A stretch of 8,478 nt of DNA from Nitrososphaeraceae archaeon (GTDB lineage Archaea > Thermoproteota > Nitrososphaeria > Nitrososphaerales > Nitrososphaeraceae). Location: contig JAICSL010000054.1 in NCBI GenBank assembly GCA_025936955.1, positions 1-8,478 on the forward strand. Reading direction: 5' to 3'. The position numbers and the translations under genes are program-made. Positions 1-5,345 of this stretch are shown here, piece after piece. The notes beneath the pieces are model-generated. The model did no database searches, was not told where the DNA came from, and worked only from the letters and a program-made list of their open reading frames with translations. How positions within the stretch are numbered: position 1 is the stretch's first letter; each line of letters starts with the position of its first letter.

Positions 1-2
1 AG

Positions 3-950
3 ACGGCTGTTCATAACGATTGGTGTCCGGGATGTGGAGACTTTGGTATTTTGAATGCTATTCAAATGTCCCTGGCAGAAATGCAGATCCCAAGACATCG
101 AGCTGTAATATTCTCAGGAATAGGTTGTTCAGGAAAGACACCCCATTTTATCAATACTTATGGAATACATACATTACATGGCAGGGTATTACCATTTGCT
201 CAGGGTGCAAAGCTATCTAATCCAGATTTAGAGGTATTAGCAATTGGTGGAGACGGAGACGGTTTAGGGATCGGCGCTGGTCATTTTGTAAGTGCTGGAA
301 GGAGAAATGTCGATATGACATATATAATATTCAACAACGCTGTTTATGGATTAACCAAAGGACAGGCGGCTCCGACTCTAAAATTAGGTATGAAGACAAA
401 ATCTCTTCCACAACCTAATATGAACAATTCTGTGAACCCAATAGCTCTTGCACTAGTATCAGGTTTTACATTTATTGCAAGAGGATACTCATATGATGTT
501 AGAAACTTAAAGGACTTGATTAGAAAAGCTGTAGATCATAAAGGTTTGGCATTCTTAGACGTATTGCAACCATGTCCTACATACAATGATATCAATACAA
601 AGGAATGGTTCCAAGGTTTGGACAATTTTAGTCCAGACAATGGGAAACAAGTGCCTAGGACCTACAGATTAGAGGAATCAGGATACGATGGAATTGTGCA
701 TGATCCAGATGAACTAAATACCAAAATGGCCCAAGTGATTGAGAGATCTAATGAATGGGGAAGTAAAATTCCATTAGGTATATTTTATCAAAACGAACAT
801 ATACCTACTTATCATGATAGGATACTCACGAGGATTTCCAATTACACAGAAGTATATCCAGCAAAACAATGTATTTCAAGTCAAACCGAAAACAACTCTA
901 CAGCAAGTATTACTCGAATTTTAGATGATCTTAAAATAGGTAGAAATTAA
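3..950 (+). CDS. 2-oxoacid:ferredoxin oxidoreductase, beta subunit (5'-truncated by window)
   Basis: This is the TPP- and iron-sulfur-binding subunit that oxidatively decarboxylates 2-oxoacids to acyl-CoA with ferredoxin as electron acceptor, in the cytoplasm with an alpha(-gamma) partner. The reading frame is open from base 3, so the true start lies upstream; the TTG at 51 is internal. Visible motifs: WCPGCG (bases 21-38, cluster cysteines CxxC), GIGCSGK soon after, the TPP/Mg motif GDGDG (249-263), and NNAVYGLTKGQAAPT, closing the TPP fold. NNxxYGLTKGQ is typical of the 2-oxoglutarate/general 2-oxoacid (KorB-like) branch rather than pyruvate-specific PorB, so I call it generically. The last ~60 residues are less conserved and look like the normal lineage-specific tail. 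The alpha subunit gene probably lies just upstream, outside the window. Stop TAA at 948-950. Family very sure; substrate not. Confidence 0.93.
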   Translation, partial: TAVHNDWCPGCGDFGILNAIQMSLAEMQIPRHRAVIFSGIGCSGKTPHFINTYGIHTLHGRVLPFAQGAKLSNPDLEVLAIGGDGDGLGIGAGHFVSAGRRNVDMTYIIFNNAVYGLTKGQAAPTLKLGMKTKSLPQPNMNNSVNPIALALVSGFTFIARGYSYDVRNLKDLIRKAVDHKGLAFLDVLQPCPTYNDINTKEWFQGLDNFSPDNGKQVPRTYRLEESGYDGIVHDPDELNTKMAQVIERSNEWGSKIPLGIFYQNEHIPTYHDRILTRISNYTEVYPAKQCISSQTENNSTASITRILDDLKIGRN

Positions 951-1211
951 GCATAATCTATAATGTAATTTAAAATCAATTACTTAGTTAGTGACCGAAT
1001 ATTTGTATATAAACACTATTTATACATCCTAACTAGTGCAAATACCACAAATCTCGCTAAAACGTTGTTTCGATGAATTTTTCCATTGGAATACAATAGT
1101 GAGTTAATTATAAGCATAACTTGATTCGTTGGAAGAAATTATTGTTACTTTTTGTGAACAATATCTAAAGGGAAAACAGAATAATTAAACGGTATAAAAT
1201 TTATAAAATTT
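951..1211. other. convergent intergenic stretch between the oxidoreductase beta gene and amoA
   Basis: This AT-rich stretch has no credible ORF. It holds a good TATA-like box (GTATATAAA, 1005-1013) with no gene placed to use it, bracketed by a 7-bp inverted repeat (TAGTTAG 985-991, CTAACTA 1029-1035). The oxidoreductase gene shows no strong T-tract directly after its stop. Otherwise I see nothing here. Confidence 0.5.
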
Positions 1212-1231
1212 AAAAAATAGAGAGGAAGGAA
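1212..1231 (-). terminator. T-tract terminator of amoA
   Basis: Read on the minus strand, the amoA stop is followed within about 12 bases by a C/T-rich run and then six T (CCTCTCTATTTTTT, 1225 down to 1212), continuing into further T-rich sequence. Archaeal RNA polymerase terminates at T-tracts without needing a hairpin, and none is evident. The same motif, one base different, follows amoC. Confidence 0.7.
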
Positions 1232-1237
1232 AAGTGG

Positions 1238-1888
1238 TTAATCCCACTTACTCCATGCAGCCATCCATCTATATGTCCATGTATTCAGTTTTGCTCCCAA
1301 TGCAGCTATAGGCACAGTCAATACGGCCCCTGCGCCTGCTCCTAAGGCAACAGGACTATTGTAAAACTTACCGACCTGCGGCTCAATGGGCGTCATATAG
1401 GGTGGCAAAGTAGGTCGAGGATACTTGAATGCTACTTCCAAAGGATCCCGCACCAGCAATAAGTTTATCATGTTGAACATTGGAAGCGAGAGCCCAATCA
1501 AAGTTCCACCAATAAGTATGGCTGCGTGTTTGTTCCGCCTTGTGGCCCAATATGTCAAGTCCAACAACATTGCGGAAGGTATCCATACTGGTACCGCAAT
1601 AAAGTCATATGGATATCCTAAAGCAAACCAAGCGCCTTTAGCGACCCATGTATAAATTGTCATTATTGTAGCATAATATGTTGCAGTTCCTGGAACTCCT
1701 GTGAACAGCATATAATAAATGGCTCCTACTGCTAGCATAGTCGACTGCGAAATCGAAAATACCACAAAGGAAGTCCAAGCCCAATCAGTATAGAAAATAT
1801 AGTCTCCTGCATTAATTGTCAGCAATGTACTATTTACAGCAACTACTACTATGAACAGATAGTGTGTTGTACGTCTAAGCCAGACCAT
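1238..1888 (-). CDS. amoA: ammonia monooxygenase subunit A
   Basis: Membrane subunit of the copper-dependent ammonia monooxygenase, which oxidises NH3 to hydroxylamine in the cell membrane; it is the standard marker gene for ammonia-oxidizing archaea. At 216 residues it has the normal archaeal length, starts with the conserved MVWLRRTTHYLF and ends WTYRWMAAWSKWD. Several hydrophobic helices are visible (about residues 8-26, 38-62, 70-92 and 122-146), with the conserved GVPGTATYYA, WVAKGAWFALGYPYDF and EPQVGKFYNSPVALG blocks. VVFSISQST and RRNKHAA resemble the soil group I.1b form. Usually this subunit has a Cys in the N-terminal RRCTH; here it is Thr. The ATG at 1888 lies ~26 bases from a TATA box, so the mRNA is probably leaderless. 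The ATG at 1895 is out of frame. The gene is monocistronic and divergent from amoX. Confidence 0.98.
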   Translation of the reverse strand: MVWLRRTTHYLFIVVVAVNSTLLTINAGDYIFYTDWAWTSFVVFSISQSTMLAVGAIYYMLFTGVPGTATYYATIMTIYTWVAKGAWFALGYPYDFIAVPVWIPSAMLLDLTYWATRRNKHAAILIGGTLIGLSLPMFNMINLLLVRDPLEVAFKYPRPTLPPYMTPIEPQVGKFYNSPVALGAGAGAVLTVPIAALGAKLNTWTYRWMAAWSKWD

Positions 1889-1906
1889 TTACCATTTACG
1901 CACAGA

Positions 1907-1919
1907 GGTTATATTTAAG
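1907..1919 (-). promoter_or_regulatory. TATA box of amoA
   Basis: Minus-strand CTTAAATATAAC, centred near 1914, lies about 26 bases from the amoA ATG at 1888. That is the usual archaeal TATA-to-start-site distance, so transcription should begin at or within a few bases of the ATG, giving a leaderless or near-leaderless transcript. Confidence 0.6.
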
Positions 1920-2032
1920 ATTTTTTTATTCAGATTCTACTAAATCCAGCTAGAATTTTTGAGTGATGTCCATCTAATTCCAAACGACTCAAAATTGGTT
2001 ACCAGCTAATTACTAGAATAGCAAAAATTCAC

Positions 2033-2044
2033 TATCTATAGATA
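2033..2044. repeat. 12-bp perfect palindrome upstream of the amoX promoter
   Basis: TATCTATAGATA is a perfect 12-bp palindrome ending about 24 bases before the amoX TATA box and about 115 bases before the divergent amoA TATA box. Its position suits an operator for a dimeric regulator, but at this AT content a chance origin is possible. Confidence 0.4.
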
Positions 2045-2067
2045 AATTAATACTATAGACAATCATT

Positions 2068-2078
2068 GATATAAATTC
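2068..2078 (+). promoter_or_regulatory. TATA box of amoX
   Basis: TGATATAAAT, centred near 2073, predicts a start site near 2099. That is only a few bases before the TTG at 2103 and supports the TTG as start, since the next in-frame ATG (2154) would give a leader of ~55 bases and remove part of the N-terminus. Confidence 0.55.
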
Positions 2079-2102
2079 AGAATTTTCTAGAGTGAGGGAG
2101 AC

Positions 2103-2444
2103 TTGCAATTTGACAACCAAAATGTATATATCATAGAATTTTCATTCCCTCTTATGATAATGAATACTATCCTAAGCCTTACTGCAATGATTGGTGGTGG
2201 TACAACATTCAGTAGTCTGATAAAGCAAATAGGACCTAATTATGACCCTCTGTTCTACGACGTAATGGTCTACATATTTGGCACCATGCTGTTCGCGGTG
2301 TTTCTGCTGGGTGTAATTGCTTTCTGGTTAAGGAGAAAGGGCCTTGGTGGCGGTTCAGCTAAAGAGAAATGGACGCAAGAATTAGAGAGATACTTCGAAC
2401 GCGAACAAATAGGCCTCATTCCAGATGAAAAACACCATTGGTAA
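2103..2444 (+). CDS. amoX: ammonia monooxygenase-associated membrane subunit AmoX
   Basis: A small membrane protein found next to amoA in ammonia-oxidizing archaea and reported as a subunit of the archaeal AMO complex; it has no bacterial counterpart and its chemistry is unknown. The protein is 113 residues with two predicted helices (about 15-32 and 52-76), a short loop containing GPNYDPLFYDV, then WLRRKG at the membrane boundary and a charged C-terminal tail (about 85-113) that should be cytoplasmic by the positive-inside rule. I chose TTG at 2103 because it falls a few bases after the predicted transcription start and is preceded by a purine-rich GTGAGGGAG; the first in-frame ATG (2154) would cut into the first helix. 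The gene is divergent from amoA, monocistronic, with a T-tract downstream. The name rests on recognition plus position. Confidence 0.85.
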   Translation: MQFDNQNVYIIEFSFPLMIMNTILSLTAMIGGGTTFSSLIKQIGPNYDPLFYDVMVYIFGTMLFAVFLLGVIAFWLRRKGLGGGSAKEKWTQELERYFEREQIGLIPDEKHHW

Positions 2445-2483
2445 TAATCTAACCTAGATACCCCAACTTTACAAATTTCTTTG

Positions 2484-2492
2484 TTTTTTTTT
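2484..2492 (+). terminator. T9 terminator of amoX
   Basis: A run of nine T begins 39 bases after the amoX stop, preceded by TTTCTTTG. No convincing hairpin is visible. It is the expected archaeal T-tract terminator. Confidence 0.6.
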
Positions 2493-2780
2493 ATATTCAG
2501 TAGGTGATTATTATTCATGAGGCGTTTATCCGAAATCAGTTTGATTTATCCCATGGCACCAATACTGGGCCCTTAGAAACACTCCATTGAAAGAAAATTA
2601 AAATACACAGAATTAATTTTATTTTACAGATCTTCTATTAACATATATCAATATACCTAATAGCACCTATAACTATCGTTGTATTTGTTTTTGGAAAAAA
2701 AGGACCTGCAAAAAATAGAAGATTTTTAGATTCACTACTTACTACATTTTATTTCAACGATAATAACTGATTAGATATAT
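2493..2780. other. convergent spacer between amoX and amoB
   Basis: The gap between the amoX stop and the amoB stop is 383 bases and carries the two genes' T-tracts. Between them I see no real gene. The only local feature is a less AT-rich patch (about 2517-2585) containing a 19-codon ORF with a TATA-like TTTATATTC about 25 bases ahead and the palindromic GGGCCC; this is too little to call a gene. Confidence 0.4.
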
Positions 2781-2796
2781 TTAAAAAAAAGAAAGG
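2781..2796 (-). terminator. T-tract terminator of amoB
   Basis: On the minus strand, CCTTTCTTTTTTTTAA begins about 31 bases after the amoB stop: a pyrimidine run ending in eight T. It has the same C/T-then-T layout as the ends of amoA and amoC, without a clear hairpin. Confidence 0.65.
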
Positions 2797-2827
2797 AATG
2801 GAGTTTAGTATATAGATGTATTTTCTT

Positions 2828-3385
2828 TCAAATAACCTGCCAAGGCCTAGTTGCGAAAGTAACACCAAGTCCTGCACCAATAACGATCATCTGATAGAAT
2901 ACATTTCCCCATGGAACAGGTTTCAATATTGCTGGACCTGTCACTTGGACGGTCTGTCCTGGGCCTAATCCTGGACCAATATGTTCTACATTAAGCTGCG
3001 TATGAACATGGTAAACCCCTGGTTCTAGTGCCTTGGCAACAATTTTATATGGAACAACAGCCTGTGCTGGGATATCAAAAATGTTTCCCGGAGGGTCTCT
3101 TGAAATAAACTCCCATCTATTGCCTGCATTAGTAGATTCACTGAATAATGACAGCCATGCTCTAAGTGGTCTATTGACAAGGCTTTGTAAGGAGCCAGAT
3201 ACGGTTAATGTTTGTCCTGTTTGAAGTTGTTGATCAGAAAATGTTTCATCGTTAATCCTTACGAATCTGCTCTGAAGCTGTGCTTGTACACCGTGACCTT
3301 GGGCAGTGGGCAAGAATGTGAAGGCCATAGACAACACCATTAATGCTGCAAGCGCCGTAACAAATAACGTCTTGCTTTTCATCAT
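2828..3385 (-). CDS. amoB: ammonia monooxygenase subunit B
   Basis: Exported copper-binding subunit of ammonia monooxygenase, anchored in the membrane with its cupredoxin domain outside. With ATG at 3385 it has 185 residues, normal for archaea and less than half the bacterial PmoB/AmoB, which carry a second cupredoxin domain. A signal peptide occupies residues 1-30, with cleavage predicted in TAQG|HGVQAQ, leaving an N-terminal histidine (H31). With YHVHTQLN (H126, H128) this reproduces the three-histidine copper site of PmoB. A C-terminal helix spans about 161-178. An in-frame ATG at 3412 exists but lies at the predicted TATA box, so it should not be transcribed; 3385 or 3382 fits the predicted start site. 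Divergent from amoC and convergent with amoX. Confidence 0.96.
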   Translation of the reverse strand: MMKSKTLFVTALAALMVLSMAFTFLPTAQGHGVQAQLQSRFVRINDETFSDQQLQTGQTLTVSGSLQSLVNRPLRAWLSLFSESTNAGNRWEFISRDPPGNIFDIPAQAVVPYKIVAKALEPGVYHVHTQLNVEHIGPGLGPGQTVQVTGPAILKPVPWGNVFYQMIVIGAGLGVTFATRPWQVI

Positions 3386-3411
3386 TATATCTAACCATAG
3401 GATAGAGAACA

Positions 3412-3425
3412 AAGATATATATTTT
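3412..3425 (-). promoter_or_regulatory. TATA box of amoB
   Basis: Minus-strand AAAATATATATC, centred near 3418, predicts a start site near 3392, giving a leader of about 7-10 bases before ATG 3385/3382. This placement rules against the upstream in-frame ATG at 3412. Confidence 0.55.
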
Positions 3426-3495
3426 GCTATGATAACTTCGATTGGTTTATGAATTTATATCCGATTATCATTTTTTCCATGTGTTAATGTTAATG

Positions 3496-3526
3496 TTTAT
3501 CATCAATGATAATCATAGATGATAAA
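3496..3526. repeat. 31-bp near-perfect dyad between the divergent amoB and amoC promoters
   Basis: The left arm TTTATCATC (3496-3504) mirrors the right arm GATGATAAA (3518-3526), and between them ATGAT-A-ATCAT (3506-3516) is itself a perfect dyad on the same centre (3511). Of 15 base pairs only one (A3505/A3517) is mismatched. It sits about 70 bases from the amoB TATA box and about 115 from the amoC box. Related TTATCAT words occur nearby (3467-3473, and CATCATAAA at 3538-3546), and TTAATG is doubled just upstream (3484-3495). It is probably an operator or architectural-protein site; a hairpin in a transcript is less likely as neither gene should transcribe it. Confidence 0.7.
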
Positions 3527-3641
3527 TCTCCTTTGTTCATCATAAATCTACTGTTATACATATTATTTGTAATAACTATCTGTTAATGAATAAATATTTA
3601 GACGAAATTGGAGAATTTATTAAAGGAATAATAACCTACAG

Positions 3642-3652
3642 TTAATATATCC
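3642..3652 (+). promoter_or_regulatory. TATA box of amoC
   Basis: TTAATATATCC, centred near 3647, predicts a start site near 3673. This gives a leader of only several bases before the TTG at 3680. Confidence 0.55.
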
Positions 3653-3679
3653 GTTTGTGAAGATCAAGAATGAAGTAAA

Positions 3680-4243
3680 TTGGCTCAAATGCCAGCACTG
3701 ATACCTAAAGAAGTAGAAATCCAACGCCTGAAGAAGATCTACATAATGGTCATAATGCTGGGCTCAATCGCAGCATCAGTAGAAGTAGACAACTTTGTTG
3801 ATGGATCTTTGCATCAAACAGCTATACGAGATAGTGCATTCACCCCAGCTCACTGGTGGTTATATAGCCACTTTGTAGCCCTTCCATTAGGATGGGGTTT
3901 TGTGGCTATGTATGACAGAAGAGTACCTATACTCAGAGGACCTAACAACTCAATGAACACTGGTCTAAAAATAACTATCATAGGTTATTTAGCAACTATG
4001 TTTACAATCGGTGTTAATGAGCTGTGGCACTTCTGGTTTGTGGAAGAAATATTCTCTGTTCCAAACCACTGGATGTTTAACATGGGTGTAGTAGTCGCCT
4101 TTATGGGTGCTCTCGCTTATGTAGTAAGAGTGTATGCTCGGTTAGTAGAACTTGGTGCAGAAACGCCAGCAAAGAATCCATACGTAGCTGAAATGTACAA
4201 ATTAGCCCTAGAAGGAAAACTATACAGTAGATCCATCCCGTAA
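3680..4243 (+). CDS. amoC: ammonia monooxygenase subunit C
   Basis: Integral membrane subunit of ammonia monooxygenase carrying the copper centre now favoured as the active site in the PmoC family. The protein is 187 residues, normal for archaea. D41-x3-H45-x12-H58 (in VDGSLHQTAIRDSAFTPAHWW) matches the spacing of the Asp/His/His CuC ligands of PmoC, and N113-x3-H117 with H130 (NELWHFWF ... PNHW) resembles the second (CuD) site. Helices lie at about 19-36, 58-77, 96-113 and 131-150, and the C-terminus ends KLYSRSIP. I chose TTG at 3680 because it gives the conserved MAQMPALIPKEVEIQRL and fits the promoter; the ATG at 3689 (residue 4) is the alternative. Relatives often carry extra amoC copies elsewhere. 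Monocistronic, with a terminator hairpin after it. Confidence 0.97.
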   Translation: MAQMPALIPKEVEIQRLKKIYIMVIMLGSIAASVEVDNFVDGSLHQTAIRDSAFTPAHWWLYSHFVALPLGWGFVAMYDRRVPILRGPNNSMNTGLKITIIGYLATMFTIGVNELWHFWFVEEIFSVPNHWMFNMGVVVAFMGALAYVVRVYARLVELGAETPAKNPYVAEMYKLALEGKLYSRSIP

Positions 4244-4252
4244 TACAATATT

Positions 4253-4286
4253 ACTGATCATTTAGATCAGTCCTCTCCATTTTTTT
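4253..4286 (+). terminator. hairpin plus T7 terminator of amoC
   Basis: A perfect 7-bp stem, ACTGATC (4253-4259) and GATCAGT (4265-4271) with a 5-base loop, starts 10 bases after the stop. It is followed by CCTCTCCA and seven T (4280-4286). A hairpin with T-tract resembles a bacterial intrinsic terminator; in archaea the T-tract alone is often enough, so the stem may instead protect the mRNA 3' end. Confidence 0.7.
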
Positions 4287-4309
4287 GTTACTATAGGCAA
4301 TGCATAATC

Positions 4310-4334
4310 CTTTAGATTGGGATAAAATCTAAAG
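4310..4334. repeat. 9-bp perfect inverted repeat upstream of the two-helix membrane protein gene
   Basis: CTTTAGATT (4310-4318) and AATCTAAAG (4326-4334) flank the 7-base loop GGGATAA. It lies after the amoC terminator and about 80 bases before the next gene's TATA box, which suits an upstream operator better than a terminator. Confidence 0.5.
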
Positions 4335-4412
4335 CAATGTTACTAAATTTGTCCTGTTTCGGTTATGAGTTTAATACAAAATAGAATGATAGCGCTACAT
4401 TAACCAAATAGC

Positions 4413-4424
4413 AAAATTTAAAAA
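4413..4424 (+). promoter_or_regulatory. TATA box of the 96-residue membrane protein gene
   Basis: AAAATTTAAAAAG, centred near 4419, lies about 29 bases before the ATG at 4448, predicting a leader of about three bases or none. Confidence 0.5.
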
Positions 4425-4447
4425 GGCATGTTTCGAATCTATATCAA

Positions 4448-4738
4448 ATGACTTTACCAAAGGGATATGGTGCAGGCGGAAGGGGACCTAGTGGAAGCCG
4501 TGATGATATTGAAAAAATGATTGGTCGCAGAGTCGAAAACATGAAAGGCGTATACATCCTAGGCTTTGCGTTATGTTGGATAGCAACAGCAGGCGGAATT
4601 TATGTGGGGGTAACAGTCTATCCTTGGGCATATCCATTGCCAAGCGGTTTATATGCACTGTCTGTATTGACGGTAATTGAGGCTCTAGGATTCATCTTTA
4701 TAATGAAGGTAGCAGGAGAAAAACCAGTTCGCGCATAA
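4448..4738 (+). CDS. two-helix membrane protein, candidate extra AMO subunit (AmoY/AmoZ type)
   Basis: A 96-residue protein with a glycine-rich, charged N-terminus (residues 1-33, GYGAGGRGPSGSRDD and an RR pair) and two predicted helices at about 34-57 and 65-87, joined by the short loop YPWAYPLPSG. No catalytic motif is visible and I do not recognise it beyond its context. It stands directly after amoC and is organised like the amo genes: own TATA box, almost no leader, T-tracts after the stop. Archaeal AMO has been reported to contain two further small subunits, AmoY and AmoZ, encoded by adjacent genes in Nitrososphaera viennensis; this gene and its neighbour are natural candidates. The letter assignment is uncertain, so no symbol is given. 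Real gene: sure; AMO subunit: likely but inferred. Confidence 0.8.
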   Translation: MTLPKGYGAGGRGPSGSRDDIEKMIGRRVENMKGVYILGFALCWIATAGGIYVGVTVYPWAYPLPSGLYALSVLTVIEALGFIFIMKVAGEKPVRA

Positions 4739-4744
4739 CTTGAC

Positions 4745-4768
4745 TTTTTAATTTTTTATTTATTTTTT
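4745..4768 (+). terminator. triple T-tract terminator
   Basis: Runs of five, six and six T (4745-4749, 4752-4757, 4763-4768) begin six bases after the stop of the two-helix membrane protein gene. No hairpin is evident. It has the expected archaeal termination signature. Confidence 0.6.
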
Positions 4769-4962
4769 AATTATCATTCAAAAAGAGGATACTCAAATAA
4801 TCTAAACAAGAAAAATCGAGCTACATGGTTAGTTCTAAAATTTCGAGGCTTATATCGATTTCATGCTTCTCAAATATGTTTGATAATGGATATAGATAAC
4901 ACAAACCAATAGGAACTCTATCGTAAAAAAACACAAATAATTTTAAAACAAAACATAGGAAC

Positions 4963-4969
4963 AAAAAAA
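4963..4969 (-). terminator. T7 terminator of the secreted/anchored small protein gene
   Basis: On the minus strand seven T occur about 19 bases after the stop at 4989. The rest of the convergent spacer (4769-4962) is AT-rich without a visible gene. Confidence 0.5.
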
Positions 4970-4988
4970 GTGAATAGTTGGATATAAC

Positions 4989-5324
4989 TTATGTAGTTGC
5001 TTCTCTTTTTGAACCTTTTCGCGACATTATGAAAAACGCTGCTGCGACTCCACCAAAGATTAACACCAATATACCGATGAAAAGTACTGTAATATTCAAG
5101 TTGGCGCCAAGCATTGGAGTGCCAGAACCATATGCTCCGGCTTGTTGTGCATTCTGAACTTTCTTCTTCGCTAACAATACTTGCTCAGTAAGATTACCTG
5201 ACCCAGGATTTGATGGACCGCCGCCGCCATATTGTGCATTTGCTAACTGGATTATAGGCAATGCAAATGCAGAGCCTACCAGAATAAATAAGGTTGCCAT
5301 AGCCATTAAAGTTGGCTTATTCAT
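4989..5324 (-). CDS. exported, C-terminally anchored small protein, candidate extra AMO subunit (AmoY/AmoZ type)
   Basis: A 111-residue protein. Residues 1-30 form a signal peptide (K3, hydrophobic core 6-23, ANA|Q cleavage at 30/31). A short external segment follows: glycine-rich YGGGGPSNPGSG, then a helical stretch around 44-62 (LTEQVLLAKKKVQNAQQ). One transmembrane helix (about 76-100) and a basic tail SRKGSKRE place the C-terminus in the cytoplasm, so the mature protein shows about 45 residues outside the cell. No metal ligands or enzyme motif are visible. The ATG at 5324 sits about 27 bases from a TATA box and is probably leaderless. Next to the amo genes and organised like them, it is a candidate for AmoY or AmoZ of archaeal ammonia monooxygenase. 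That link is inferred from context; the topology is seen directly. Confidence 0.8.
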   Translation of the reverse strand: MNKPTLMAMATLFILVGSAFALPIIQLANAQYGGGGPSNPGSGNLTEQVLLAKKKVQNAQQAGAYGSGTPMLGANLNITVLFIGILVLIFGGVAAAFFIMSRKGSKREATT

Positions 5325-5345
5325 ATTGATTTAACTTTTAGAATC

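Noticed and set aside
20..220. 66-codon plus-strand ORF at the left edge
   Set aside because: It lies in another frame of the oxidoreductase beta gene, whose motifs fix the true frame.
1383..1655. ORFs of 67 (-) and 76 (+) codons inside amoA
   Set aside because: Shadows of the highly conserved amoA frame; no promoter and no plausible protein.
2270..2518. 82-codon minus-strand ORF over the end of amoX
   Set aside because: Antisense to amoX and running through its T-tract terminator; composition is not protein-like.
2517..2590. Possible tRNA or structured RNA in the less AT-rich patch between amoX and amoB
   Set aside because: No T-loop sequence or cloverleaf pairing; only short isolated stems such as CCCA/TGGG.
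3033..3224. 63-codon plus-strand ORF in amoB
   Set aside because: Antisense shadow of amoB.
3484..3495. Doubled TTAATG as a possible CRISPR or tandem-repeat array
   Set aside because: Only two short copies without spacers; simple AT-rich repetition.
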